Source of the DNA: Planctomycetota bacterium
GTDB taxonomy: Bacteria; Planctomycetota; Phycisphaerae; UBA1845; UTPLA1
NCBI GenBank assembly: GCA_003576905.1
Contig: QEVG01000019.1
Span: 50,531 to 114,530 of the forward strand
Reading direction: 5' to 3'
Length of the DNA: 64,000 nucleotides
Shown here: piece by piece, positions 53,647 to 63,597 of the stretch
How the letters are laid out: every line of letters starts with the position of its first letter
Numbering within the stretch: the first letter of the stretch is position 1
Made by a program: the position numbers and the translations under genes
The notes under the pieces: generated by a model
What the model saw: only the letters and a program-made list of their open reading frames with translations
Databases searched by the model: none
Told to the model about the DNA's origin: nothing

Positions 53647-54816
53647 ATGTCTCGCGCCTCCTATCTGTTCGCCGCATTCCCCTGGGACCTCACCGATGAA
53701 GGCCCAGACGCCGCGCTCGCCCGACTCGCCGGGGAACTCGGCGTCGACGGCGTGACTGTTGCCGTCGTTCACCCCGGCATCCACGAACTTCGCGGGCGGC
53801 CTCTCGGCGGCCGCTGGGCCTTCCGGTGCGGCGCCGCTGCGCACTTTCAGCCAGACGCCCCCCGGTACGCCGCGGCGAGGATCCGCCCGATTACCGCTGC
53901 ATGGATGAAATCCCGCAATCCATTGGAACACATCGCCCGCATCGCTGAGCGCGAACGGCTTCGCCTTCGCGTGTCGATCGACCCCTGCCGCGGCCGCGAA
54001 CTGGTCGAGCGTTTTTCTCACGCCGCCTGCATGGATCTCTTCGGCGAGGCGTCGGACACGCGGTTGTGCCCCTCGAACCCCGAGGTCCGTGCCTATATAG
54101 CGGCACTCGCGGAAGATCTCGTCTCAAACTACCCTGTCGAGGCTGTTGAACTGGCCGGGGCTGATTTCGGCGACCCCTCGCAAGCCCGGTCTCTTGCCGA
54201 CAGCGGGGTGGATCTTCCCCCGGCGGATCGCGTCCTCTTCTCATGGTGCTTCTGCGCGGCGTGCCGGCAGCGCGCCGCTGATTCGGGCGTCTCCGCGGAG
54301 GCCGCCGCCGCCGTCCTTCAGGATCGACTTGCCGCGGCGGCGCGCCTCGAAATGCGCGATCACGCCACGTTCGCCGATGTCATCGCCGGCTGTCCCGAAC
54401 TGGCAGCGTACCAGCGCGTCCGTGCCGAGTCGGTGACATCGCTTGTGCGATCGGTGAAGGCCAAATGCCCTTACCGCGTCGTGTATCTATTGGACGGCGA
54501 TCTGACGGCCAGTGGAGTCGACCCCGTCGCCCTTGCCGACGCCTGTGACGCACTCAACACTTCCTTCGACGCCGGGCACCGGAGCACCGAACTGTCCGCC
54601 GGGCACGGGGCCGTCCTCCGAAAGTCCGTCGAGGTGCGTCTGACTTGCCGCCCGCCGCTTGCGCCCGACGGCCCCGCACTTGTGGCCCGCACCCACGAGG
54701 CCTCTCAGGCCGGGTTCGACAGCATCACATTCGAGAACTACGGCCTGACGCCCGAACCCTGTCTCGACTGGGTCCGCCAGGCCGTCCGCTACGCCCGGCG
54801 TGAGACGAGGCACTAG
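53647..54816 (+). CDS. TIM-barrel-like protein of unknown function
   Basis: A 389-residue soluble protein. Alternating strands and helices (ARLAGELGVDGVTVAVVHPG, HIARIAERERLRLRVSIDPC, YPVEAVELAGADFGD, SIDPCRGRELVERFS) suggest a beta/alpha barrel like putative glycoside hydrolases or sugar-phosphate enzymes. VLFSWCFCAACRQRAADSGV carries a CxxC that might bind metal. No catalytic Asp/Glu pair can be assigned by eye. It is translated ten bases after the NSS small subunit. This suggests that it handles the imported compound, but the substrate is unknown. Its end is LDWVRQAVRYARRETRH. Confidence 0.7.
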   Translation: MSRASYLFAAFPWDLTDEGPDAALARLAGELGVDGVTVAVVHPGIHELRGRPLGGRWAFRCGAAAHFQPDAPRYAAARIRPITAAWMKSRNPLEHIARIAERERLRLRVSIDPCRGRELVERFSHAACMDLFGEASDTRLCPSNPEVRAYIAALAEDLVSNYPVEAVELAGADFGDPSQARSLADSGVDLPPADRVLFSWCFCAACRQRAADSGVSAEAAAAVLQDRLAAAARLEMRDHATFADVIAGCPELAAYQRVRAESVTSLVRSVKAKCPYRVVYLLDGDLTASGVDPVALADACDALNTSFDAGHRSTELSAGHGAVLRKSVEVRLTCRPPLAPDGPALVARTHEASQAGFDSITFENYGLTPEPCLDWVRQAVRYARRETRH

Positions 54817-54898
54817 CAAGTCGATTCGCACGCCGCGGACTATGCGTCCATTCGCCCGGGTCCTTTGGCCCCCGCGACCATTCGGTGCGATGGGCCTG

Positions 54899-56659
54899 TT
54901 ACGGGATCAAAAGGGCATCCACGAATCCTTGAACATCGAGGCCATCCTCGGCCCCGTCGTCGTTCATGTCGGCTGCCGCGACGTGGCACGCCGCATCGTC
55001 CTGGCCGAGGAGCACCGCCGTGAGGGCCAGTGCATCCTGCAGGTCACAATCGCCATCGCAGTCGATGTCGCCGGCAACAACCAGGGCGAATTCGTAAGCG
55101 CCCATGTCGACGATTGGGGCGACACCCTGGCCCGTGTCGGGTGTGGCAGGATCGTCGAAAAAGCGTACGCGGCCGTCCAGATCGGTCGTGAGCGCAGTCG
55201 GAACGGACGAATTGCGCCCTGCGTCTATGCAGGGCGAGTTCGCGCCGAGATGGTAGTCGGCGGCGCTGATGAGCTGCGGATTCGCGACGATGCATCCGGG
55301 GTAATTCTCGGGGTCGGGCGGATCCTCGCCGGGGACGGGAGTCAGCAGGTCCTGGATGCACGCGTACTCGGCGTCATAACTGCCGCGAATCCCAGCGTCG
55401 CGCGGGGCGACGTCTTCGCCGGTGGCGACATTGCCCCAGATGATCGAGTTGAAGACGAGCATGGCGGCGTTTCCAAGCGATTGCATGCCGACACCCTCGC
55501 CGCCCGAGTTGTTGGCGATCGTGCAGTTGACCACGGTTGCGACGTCGGGCTGAAAGGAGTAGATGCAGATCCCTGCCCCGTAGCCCCCGTCGCTGCCGGC
55601 GCCAAAGTCATGCGAATAGACGGTGTTGGCGTAGAACAAGCTGTTCACCACGGTGATCGGGTCCCAGCTTTGAATGCCGGCGCCGGCATTGGCGGAGTTG
55701 TGGTGAAAGATGCAGTCGCGCACCGTAAGGGTCGCGCCGAAGTTGCTGATTCCGGCTCCCCGTGCGATTTCGATGCCGCCGGCGGAAAAGAACGTGCGTG
55801 CGACGTTGTACTCAAACCGGCAGTGCTCGATCAGCGCGCTGAGAGGCGCCGTCAGAAAATTGATGGAAATGCCGGAACCCTGGCCCGTGTTCCCGCTGTC
55901 CGCCACGGCGTGGTTCTCCACGAAATCGCAGTCTGAGATCGACGGAATGGCGCTTCCCACGATGGCAATGCCTGCGCCGTTTCCGAGATGCACGTAGTTC
56001 TGAACGAAACGGCAATGTGCAATGGTCGGCGAGGCGTCCTGGCAGTAGATGGCTCCGCCGGAGGCAAACGCCGCGAGATTCCGCGTAAAAATACAGTTCC
56101 GAATGGTGGGGCTGCCGCCGATGACGTAGAGTCCGCCTCCGTATCCGAGCGGATCACCGGCCGGCGTTCCCGCGGGGCCGGTCGCGCCGGCCTGGACGAT
56201 GAAGCCGTCGAGGACGGCCGTAGGACCGACGCCGCTGCCGACAACGACATGGCCGCTGTTGGCGGTCACGATGTTCCACCCGACGTACCAGGGGTTGCCG
56301 TAGATGTCATCGTGACCGACGTCGCCGGAAAGGATCGTGGCGTGCGTGATCCAGTTGCGTTGGTCGCGGGCCGTTTCCGTTCCCGCGAAGCCGCCGTAGA
56401 GCGCTACGCCCTCGTGCATGACGAAACTCGAGACGGCGTCGCCGGGCGGGCCGGGCGTGTAGACTCCCGCGGCGACCCAGATCTCATCACCGGGGGCGGT
56501 CGCTGCGAGCGCGGGCTGTGGATTGAGGAACGCATTGTGCCAGTTTGAGCCGTCCTGTGTTCCGGTCGCAGCGGCGTTGACGTACCAGATCGCGGGATAG
56601 GCCGCGGTCGTCATGCAAAGTACCACGGTGACAGAACTGATTGTCCCGAGTCGTTTCAT
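54899..56659 (-). CDS. secreted right-handed beta-helix protein with dockerin-like C-terminus
   Basis: A 586-residue exported protein. Signal SVTVVLCMTTAAYPA precedes IWYVNAAATGTQDGSNWHNA, the start typical of polymorphic beta-helix surface proteins. Repeated strands such as GGLYVIGGSPTIRNCIFTRN, GGAIYCQDASPTIAHCRFVQ and GAGIQSWDPITVVNSLFYAN build a parallel beta-helix over about residues 130-430. NSPCIDAGRNSSVPTALTTD closes it (choice-of-anchor Q-like). Two dockerin-like loops end the chain: GDIDCDGDCDLQDALALTAV and DMNDDGAEDGLDVQGFVDAL. GGGGAG lies about five bases before the ATG; a GTG one codon upstream is possible. Polysaccharide binding or degradation is possible but not shown. Confidence 0.85.
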   Translation of the reverse strand: MKRLGTISSVTVVLCMTTAAYPAIWYVNAAATGTQDGSNWHNAFLNPQPALAATAPGDEIWVAAGVYTPGPPGDAVSSFVMHEGVALYGGFAGTETARDQRNWITHATILSGDVGHDDIYGNPWYVGWNIVTANSGHVVVGSGVGPTAVLDGFIVQAGATGPAGTPAGDPLGYGGGLYVIGGSPTIRNCIFTRNLAAFASGGAIYCQDASPTIAHCRFVQNYVHLGNGAGIAIVGSAIPSISDCDFVENHAVADSGNTGQGSGISINFLTAPLSALIEHCRFEYNVARTFFSAGGIEIARGAGISNFGATLTVRDCIFHHNSANAGAGIQSWDPITVVNSLFYANTVYSHDFGAGSDGGYGAGICIYSFQPDVATVVNCTIANNSGGEGVGMQSLGNAAMLVFNSIIWGNVATGEDVAPRDAGIRGSYDAEYACIQDLLTPVPGEDPPDPENYPGCIVANPQLISAADYHLGANSPCIDAGRNSSVPTALTTDLDGRVRFFDDPATPDTGQGVAPIVDMGAYEFALVVAGDIDCDGDCDLQDALALTAVLLGQDDAACHVAAADMNDDGAEDGLDVQGFVDALLIP

Positions 56660-56706
56660 CACGCTCCCCTGGGGTTTCGGAACGCGTCCTACCGCGGACG
56701 ACGCGC

Positions 56707-59037
56707 CTAACTCAACATGTTCACAAAGAGCTGGATGTCATCGCCGTCCGCCGACCCGTCGCCGTTGATGTCCGCAAGCGTGATGTCGCAGCCGGTGTAT
56801 TCGCCAATTAGCGCTTCGACGAAACTCGGGATGTCATCCGTGTTGACGGAGTGGCTGCAATTGGTGTCGCCCTTGAGATATGGGCACGGATTGGGATCGC
56901 ACGGAGTATCCAGGGTCCATGCCAGGCCTTTGGCAGCGTTGCAGTCCGCCTCCGTGAGCTGCGCGCACTGGCCGTCCTGGAAGCAGCAGGCCCCCGACGG
57001 ATCCGGGCAATCCGCGATGCTCAGCCGGAAGTCCAGAATGGCGAATCCCTGGTCGTCGGGCTGCCGATCGATCATCAACCAGTACGTGCCGGCCGTGAGC
57101 GACAGATTGGTGATCGTTGCCACGGTTCCCGGCGTGCTCGCCTGGGCAAGACACGAAGAATCCGGGGGGCACCCGTCGTCCAGCACCACGCCGATGGAGT
57201 GATCGATCTCGGTCGCCCCCGCTACGGTGATGTCCACGCAATGGTCGCTCGACAGCGTGATCTGATAAACGATGTCGTCGCCGTCGTCATAAACGCCGAG
57301 GCACGAGCTGGAGTAGTCCTCCTTCTTGTCCGACGTCGTGTTGACATCTTCGAACGGTATGGAAGTGACGTAGATCGGAAACTCGCAATCCTGTCCGATC
57401 GGATCAACTTCCGGAGCGCAGGGCGGATTCAGGTCGCCGCAGGCCACGCCGACAGTCCAGGTGTCGTCAAGCCCCTGGCAGTTTGCCTCCAGAACATTGT
57501 CCGTGCAGATCTGAGTGGCGGAATTGCAGCAGGCGCCGGTCGTCCCTCCTCCGCAGTCCGTGATCGTCAGCGTGAAATCCAGGTTGCCGTCGGCCTGCGG
57601 CCACCGATCGATCATCAGGTAGTAAATGCCGGGCGAGAGTGTCAGGTTGGTGATCGTCGCCACGGGGCCCTGGCTGGTTCCCTGGGCGACACAAGCCGCA
57701 TCGGGCGGGCACGCGCTGTCGAGCGCGATGCCGATCCAGTTGTCCTGAGGCGTTGCGCCGGTAACGGTGATGTCGACGCATTGTGTATTTGTGATCGTAA
57801 GTTCGTAAAGGATATCCTGACCGTTGTCGTACGTGCCAAGGCAGGTGTCCGAGTACTCGTTGCCCTTGTCGAGCGTCGTGTTCGTATCCGAATAGGGCAG
57901 CGAAGTGATCGGGATCGGACTCGCACAGTCCGTCCCCGGGGGCGTTGTCCCTGTCGGGCAGGCGGGATTCAGTTGATCGCACCTCAGACCGACGGTCCAC
58001 TCCTTGCCGGGCCCCTGGCAGTTCGCAAGCAGGACATGGTCGGTGCAGGTCAGGGCGCCGGTGTCGCAACAGGCCCCGGTCGGCTCGCCACACGAAAAGC
58101 TCTGCCCCTGGATGAACACGTTTGAGTCCAGGACCTGGTCACCCGCATCCGAGATCGCCAGCTTGATGTGATTCACGCCCGGATTGAGTGTCCCGGTCGC
58201 CGTCAGGATCACGATGAGCCCGTCCATCTGCGTATCGCGGACGCCCGCACAGGGAATGCTCCCGGGAGGAATATCGGAGCAGTCGTTGTTGATGAAGAGA
58301 TTGCAGAAGCTGCCGCTCGGCGGATTGTACGGGTTGTTGCAGTTCACGTTGTTGATGCTGACCGGCGTTCCGGCGCTCCCGGGGACGAGGGCCAGGTTAA
58401 CGCCGTTCAGGAAGAATCCGAACACGTCGTTGAACGGCGAGTTCACCCACTCGTTGTATTCTTCGGAGGTGAACACGTATTGAAACTGGATGACCTGCGT
58501 CCCTGTGCATGTAAAGTCGAATTCAAGCACCACGGCGTCGTAGGTTGTATAGCCGGGGATCAGCGCGGCCAGATCCGGATCACTGGCGCCCGTGTTGACG
58601 GCGCTGATGTCGTCCTGCGTGTTCGGCCCGGTCACGAAAGAAATATCGCCGCTGCTGAGGATGATTCCGCTCTCGAATCCGACAATGCCCGTGCCGCCGA
58701 TGAACGTGCCGGCCGCGGCGTTGACACCGCTGAAGGTCACATTGGACACTGTAACGCCGGTGCCCAACAGGGCGTGAACAAGATCGGTGGGAGTCAAACC
58801 TGCATTAAGGTCCTGTGTAACCAGCGCACGCGGGACCGCCCCGGCCGGAAGGATCCGATTGTTGCCGCCGGGCGCTATCCTCGGGCGAAGGGACCGGGCT
58901 TCCGGGCCCGCCGCGGCGCTCATCGCCGCGCAGAGCACGAGCACGGTCACGGCGCTCCGATATCGGCGCTGTGCTACACGCACGCGCGTGGACAATGATT
59001 TCGCTGGGTCGGGACTTGATGAGTTCTCATTTGACAT
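56707..59037 (-). CDS. secreted choice-of-anchor L protein with Cys-rich GACC repeats and dockerin-like end
   Basis: A 776-residue exported protein with signal TVLVLCAAMSAAAGPEARS. A choice-of-anchor L domain follows (about residues 70-310): GIVGFESGIILSSGDI, DDISAVNTGASDPDLAALIP, FQYVFTSEEYNEWVNSPFND and FGFFLNGVNLALVPG. Then a Cys-rich repeat (GACCDTGALTC, later GACCNSATQIC and GACCFQDGQC) alternates with two PPC-like beta domains, giving an internal duplication. It ends with dockerin-like loops: GDTNCSHSVNTDDIPSFVEA and DINGDGSADGDDIQLFVNML. GGAGG lies five bases before the ATG at 59037. It is probably a surface or extracellular matrix protein. No enzyme site is visible. Confidence 0.85.
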   Translation of the reverse strand: MSNENSSSPDPAKSLSTRVRVAQRRYRSAVTVLVLCAAMSAAAGPEARSLRPRIAPGGNNRILPAGAVPRALVTQDLNAGLTPTDLVHALLGTGVTVSNVTFSGVNAAAGTFIGGTGIVGFESGIILSSGDISFVTGPNTQDDISAVNTGASDPDLAALIPGYTTYDAVVLEFDFTCTGTQVIQFQYVFTSEEYNEWVNSPFNDVFGFFLNGVNLALVPGSAGTPVSINNVNCNNPYNPPSGSFCNLFINNDCSDIPPGSIPCAGVRDTQMDGLIVILTATGTLNPGVNHIKLAISDAGDQVLDSNVFIQGQSFSCGEPTGACCDTGALTCTDHVLLANCQGPGKEWTVGLRCDQLNPACPTGTTPPGTDCASPIPITSLPYSDTNTTLDKGNEYSDTCLGTYDNGQDILYELTITNTQCVDITVTGATPQDNWIGIALDSACPPDAACVAQGTSQGPVATITNLTLSPGIYYLMIDRWPQADGNLDFTLTITDCGGGTTGACCNSATQICTDNVLEANCQGLDDTWTVGVACGDLNPPCAPEVDPIGQDCEFPIYVTSIPFEDVNTTSDKKEDYSSSCLGVYDDGDDIVYQITLSSDHCVDITVAGATEIDHSIGVVLDDGCPPDSSCLAQASTPGTVATITNLSLTAGTYWLMIDRQPDDQGFAILDFRLSIADCPDPSGACCFQDGQCAQLTEADCNAAKGLAWTLDTPCDPNPCPYLKGDTNCSHSVNTDDIPSFVEALIGEYTGCDITLADINGDGSADGDDIQLFVNMLS

Positions 59038-59453
59038 GGGTACCTCCAGTCGATTGCTCGGGTGGATCAACGTCAGAGTGGGCGTGGTCCCTGAACGCTG
59101 AACTGCAATCGGCGCGCCAGCGGTCTCAAAGTGCGTACGGGCAGGCGCAATTCCGTGTCGCAGCGGCTGAATGGGCCGTGTTGACGCTGATTGATGGATG
59201 CATTTCGCCCCGGTCGGAAGGGCGGCGCGCGTACGACGTGCGTCCGTGCACGCACGAGCGCGCTTGCATGCACAGCGAGGCGATGTTTGCTCGAACCGGC
59301 CGCGCCCGAAGGCACTGAGAATGAGAATCAGTCCACACGCGCGGCATATGATTGTTCGGTTGCAAGGCCCGCAAAGAGGCGCCGCATGTCAAGTCAGACA
59401 ATGCGTCGTGAATCGGATTGTGGAATCTGCCGCATCGCAGCCGGGCTTTTTCG
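59038..59453. other. 416-base region without a supportable gene
   Basis: It separates the anchor-L gene start from the end of acr3. Open frames here give Arg/Ala/Ser-rich translations and lack ribosome-binding sites or family similarity. I see no hairpin with a T-tract, repeat or tRNA. No clear promoter for the anchor-L gene is visible, although it must lie here. Confidence 0.45.
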
Positions 59454-60608
<1,155 letters not shown>

Positions 60609-60617
60609 CTGCGACCC

Positions 60618-61493
60618 TCATGCCCGGCGCTTGGACGCCGCAATATCCACGCTGGTGACGTAGTCGCTGACACGAGCGCCCGGCGGCAGGTGCTCCGCGA
60701 TCCGGCGGTAAAGCGGGTCCCGCATCTCGCTCAACGACTTTACGTAAATGGCTTTCGGCGACAGCCGAATCTCCGAGAGGCCCGCATCCTCCATCATCCG
60801 GCGCGTGTCATCGATGAGGGTCGCGCCCGCCACGCAGCCCACCAGCGCTTCGACCATCTGCCGAACCGATTCCGGCAATGGATGCAACAGCGCCAGGTCG
60901 GATACGGCGACGCGCCCGCCGGGCTTTAGCACCCGCGCGATGTCGCGCCAGACCTGCGCCTTGTCCGGCGAAAGATTCAGCACGCAATTCGAGATGACGA
61001 CGTCGACGCTTCCGTCCGCGACCGGCAGATGCTCGATCTCGCCCAAGCGGAACTCAACGTTGTCGAGGCCCGTGCGCTCCCGGTATTCCGCCAGGTTTCT
61101 TCTCGCCCTGCCGATCATCGCGGCCGTCATGTCTACCCCGATTACGCGCCCCGACGCGCCGACCTTCGGCCCCGCGATGAAGCAGTCGAATCCGGCCCCG
61201 CTGCCGAGGTCCAGAACAATCTCGCCGCGGCGGAGGCTGGCGATTGCCGTCGGATTGCCGCACGAAAGACCGAGATTCGCGCCGTCGGGCACGTCGGCCA
61301 GATCCGATTCCGAGTAGCCGATTCCCTTCGCGAACTCCGTCGCGCTGCCCGCGGCCGGTCCGCACCCGCCGGAACCTCCGCAGCATCCGCCGCCCGTTGA
61401 AGCCGGCGCGGCGGCGCCATCAGATTCGGCGATCTTGCTGTAGCCCTCGCGGACTCTTTCGTGCACGGTAAGCGGATCATTCAGATTCTGCAT
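60618..61493 (-). CDS. arsM: arsenite S-adenosylmethionine methyltransferase
   Basis: A 291-residue ArsM that methylates arsenite, yielding volatile or less retained species. The SAM site is EIVLDLGSGAGFDCFIAG. The three arsenite-binding cysteines are present at Cys78 (LGLSCGNPTAI), Cys170 (VVISNCVLNLSPDKAQ) and Cys220 (LVGCVAGA). An N-terminal Cys/Gly-rich segment (GGGCCGGSGGCG) may add metal binding. The ATG at 61493 is preferred because AAGGGA lies six bases upstream. The alternative at 61508 overlaps the end of arsC. It is in the middle of the ars unit. Confidence 0.95.
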   Translation of the reverse strand: MQNLNDPLTVHERVREGYSKIAESDGAAAPASTGGGCCGGSGGCGPAAGSATEFAKGIGYSESDLADVPDGANLGLSCGNPTAIASLRRGEIVLDLGSGAGFDCFIAGPKVGASGRVIGVDMTAAMIGRARRNLAEYRERTGLDNVEFRLGEIEHLPVADGSVDVVISNCVLNLSPDKAQVWRDIARVLKPGGRVAVSDLALLHPLPESVRQMVEALVGCVAGATLIDDTRRMMEDAGLSEIRLSPKAIYVKSLSEMRDPLYRRIAEHLPPGARVSDYVTSVDIAASKRRA

Positions 61494-61504
61494 GATTGTT
61501 CCCT

Positions 61505-61975
61505 TCATGTTTTTCGACGTGCGTGTGCTTCAGGGGGCGTCAGAACTGTTTCCGGAAGACCTTCCACGAATGCCCGGATTTCGTCCCGAACGCGCCGGTA
61601 ATGCGGCAGCGCCTCCTCCTCCGTTCGGGCATGTTTCGCCAGCCGGGGCGGATCATCGAACCCGGCGTGTACCACGCGCGTGCGCGCCGGGAATACGGGA
61701 CAGGCCTCCCGCGCCGCGTCGCACACGGTCACGACGAAATCGAATTCAACACCCAGATCCTCGGGCCGCTTGCTGGTGTGCCCGGAGATGTCGACTCCGG
61801 CTTCACCCATGGCGCGCACCGCCAGGGGATTCAGCCCGTGCGGGGCGGTTCCCGCCGAGTAGGCCTCGATGCGCCCGGCAAGCAGTCGCTTGGCCCAGCC
61901 TTCGGCCATCTGGCTTCGACATGAATTGCCCGTGCAAAGAAACAGCACGCGGGGTTTGTGATCAACAACGGCCAC
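61505..61975 (-). CDS. arsC: arsenate reductase of the low-molecular-weight phosphatase fold
   Basis: A 156-residue thioredoxin-coupled arsenate reductase that turns As(V) into As(III) for export or methylation. The P-loop LFLCTGNSCRSQMAEG has the nucleophile Cys14, and TVCDAAREACP has the shuttle cysteines Cys85 and Cys92. AYSAGTAPHGLNPLAVRAM is also typical. The GTG at 61975 is chosen: GGAGGG lies eight bases upstream and the family starts near RVLFLC. It overlaps arsR by 14 bases, so the two are coupled. The C-terminal tail TPPEAHARRKT is basic. Confidence 0.93.
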   Translation of the reverse strand: MAVVDHKPRVLFLCTGNSCRSQMAEGWAKRLLAGRIEAYSAGTAPHGLNPLAVRAMGEAGVDISGHTSKRPEDLGVEFDFVVTVCDAAREACPVFPARTRVVHAGFDDPPRLAKHARTEEEALPHYRRVRDEIRAFVEGLPETVLTPPEAHARRKT

Positions 61976-62369
61976 AACACGTGCCCTCCGACTTGGCGGC
62001 CTCGCCGGGGCAGCACTCCTCAAACGCGTCGGCCAGGGAGCGCAGCAGCCCGCACAGGCGCCCGAACTCAACACGGTACTGGACGGTGCGGCCCGTCTTC
62101 ACCGATTTCAGCACGCCGGCCCGGCTCAGCAACGACAGGTGCCGCGACACCACCGAGAGATCGACCGAGCAGCACTCGGCCACCTCGCTTACCGGGCACG
62201 GCCGCCCGCACTTGGCGAGGCATGCAAGGAGCCGGAGCCGCGTCGGGTCGCACAAGGCCTTGAACAGCTCGGGGTCGAGCAGCCGGTCGATGGGCCGGCA
62301 ACAGGCCGCCGCCAGCCGGGGGCTTGCGGGGCGCCGGGCCACGCGGCGAGATTTGCGTATTTGCGTCAT
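61962..62369 (-). CDS. arsR: ArsR-family metalloregulatory repressor
   Basis: A 135-residue winged-helix repressor, first gene of the ars unit. PELFKALCDPTRLRLLACLA, PVSEVAECCSVDLSVVSRHL and LSLLSRAGVLKSVKTGRTVQ are the ArsR/SmtB core. ECCSVD holds two Cys at the start of the recognition region, and a third may come from CGRPC. Together they would form the As(III) site that releases DNA on binding. The C-terminus (EECCPGEAAKSEGTCCGRC) adds more Cys. It presumably represses its own unit through the inverted repeat that covers its start codon. Confidence 0.93.
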   Translation of the reverse strand: MTQIRKSRRVARRPASPRLAAACCRPIDRLLDPELFKALCDPTRLRLLACLAKCGRPCPVSEVAECCSVDLSVVSRHLSLLSRAGVLKSVKTGRTVQYRVEFGRLCGLLRSLADAFEECCPGEAAKSEGTCCGRC

Positions 62370-62404
62370 AATGCAAATATTAGCCTGCCCGCGAAGAAAG
62401 GCAA
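62358..62404 (-). promoter_or_regulatory. ars promoter and probable ArsR operator over the start codon
   Basis: On the minus strand TTGCCT (62404-62399) and TAATAT (62382-62377) are 16 bases apart. The -10 ends seven bases before the arsR ATG (62369-62367), so the transcript should start at or next to the ATG (leaderless). TATTTGC (62358-62364) and GCAAATA (62373-62379) form an inverted repeat with an 8-base spacer that covers the start codon and part of the -10, a plausible operator. Confidence 0.6.
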
Positions 62405-62880
62405 GGACCGACCGAATGATGTCTCAGAAATGCCCCCTCCCAGCGCGCGAAACCCTTCATGTCTTGGCTCACAGTTCAACTGGAATCTTCGGACGGTAAT
62501 TTACGAGAGACTTCGGGGCCGCTACGCCGCGCGCTCCGCCCCCAACCCCGCATCCCGGCGGCCCCCGAACGTCCCATGTTTACACCAGGGAATCTGTTAC
62601 ACGTGAACCGGAGAGGGAGGGATTCGATCTGCCCCGTTTCCTCAACCTCTGCCGGAATCTCATTTATCGTCCAACCTCAAGAGCGACAACGACTTCGCGC
62701 GTCTCGGCGATGTCCTGTTCCTTCACGGTTTCTTACCATCCCGTGATGCGTTTTGAGGGCAGTTTGAGGGCAGTTTTTTTGCAGGTTGTGAACGCTGCGA
62801 GGCGCGCCGACTGTTGCCAAGAAGGTGCCGGGACTCAGTAATGCGGTTCGACGACACGATGCTCAGTTTGCGCAACGCAA
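62405..62880. other. intergenic accessory region with short repeats
   Basis: About 475 bases without a convincing gene between arsR and the MORN-like gene. CGGAGAGGGAGGGATTCGA (62609-62627) resembles, on the minus strand, the 3' end of a class II tRNA (T-loop plus acceptor), but the rest of a tRNA is missing. TTTGAGGGCAG is repeated in tandem at 62752-62762 and 62763-62773 and followed by a run of T. These are possible traces of an integration site. Confidence 0.4.
62752..62773 (+). repeat. 11-base tandem repeat (two units)
   Basis: TTTGAGGGCAG occurs twice back to back and is followed by seven T. It lies in the gap between the ars unit and the accessory right edge. Function is unknown. Confidence 0.6.
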
Positions 62881-63597
62881 TCAGCCGGTCCATTTTTTTC
62901 GAGGGCGGCGTAGTTTTGTGACGATCTCGCGAGGGAATGCTCGCTTGGGCTGGTCATCCTCGCGGCGCAGTCGGGGCAGGCTTGAGTCGTTCTTGCAGGC
63001 AAGTAGGTATCGCTGCTTCGATACTGCCTGATTATTTAGATAATATTTTGGAAACCCGCGACGCAATCGTCCCGTGCGATTCCATTCTCGCGATATTCCG
63101 TGCAGTTCCCCCTTTCCGTTGTAGTGGCGCTCCAGGTGGACAGTTTCTTGGTCTTCGTTGATCCCCCACTGAAAGCCCGCAGGGAGGCCCTTCCTAAGAT
63201 ATAGAACCTCCGATAAGAAAACAGAGCCATCGTCACGCTCTCTTCGCCACAAGTCGATGCCGGTGCCATGGCGCATTCGGTAGATGCCGATCAGCTTTCC
63301 GTTTGCCGACCACTGCTTGGCGACGCCGTGGGCAAGACCGTTCTCGTACGGCTCTACGGAGCCGAGCTTGCCAGGTGCGATCCAAAAGTATTGTCTTCCG
63401 TGCGGCCTTCCCTTTCTCCGTGGCCAATCGAACTCAAGCTCGCCATTTTCGAAGAATCCGCGGATACCGACCATTCGACCCTTTACAAAGTACTCCGCGC
63501 GTTTTTTGATTCCGTTCGGCCACTCTTCAACAACGCGCTCACGTGCAATGGCAGGGATTGAAGAACGGTATCGTGGTGGTGCCATGAAATGTTTCAC
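62881..63597 (-). CDS. MORN-repeat-like protein (YwqK-type)
   Basis: A 238-residue protein with repeated short units of the MORN/YwqK kind: EEWPNGIKKRAEYFVKGRMV, GIRGFFENGELEFDWPRRKG, VEPYENGLAHGVAKQWSANG and LERHYNGKGELHGISREWNR. The C-terminal 50 residues are basic and disordered (KNDSSLPRLRREDDQPKRAF). YwqK-like proteins occur as accessory or immunity partners in other bacteria, but no toxin gene is visible. GC content is lower than in neighbouring genes, which suggests transfer. A GTG at 63597 directly follows the transposase stop; an ATG at 63585 (MAPPRYRSS) is an alternative. The N-terminus may have been trimmed by the insertion. Confidence 0.65.
   Translation of the reverse strand: MKHFMAPPRYRSSIPAIARERVVEEWPNGIKKRAEYFVKGRMVGIRGFFENGELEFDWPRRKGRPHGRQYFWIAPGKLGSVEPYENGLAHGVAKQWSANGKLIGIYRMRHGTGIDLWRRERDDGSVFLSEVLYLRKGLPAGFQWGINEDQETVHLERHYNGKGELHGISREWNRTGRLRRGFPKYYLNNQAVSKQRYLLACKNDSSLPRLRREDDQPKRAFPREIVTKLRRPRKKWTG

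Noticed and set aside
56851..58125. 424-codon plus-strand frame across the anchor-L gene
   Set aside because: Antisense shadow created by the duplicated domains on the minus strand; no start signal.
62664..62726. 20-codon minus-strand frame starting with GTG
   Set aside because: The residues look plausible, but there is no ribosome-binding site, no repeat of the sequence and no family, so coding cannot be supported.
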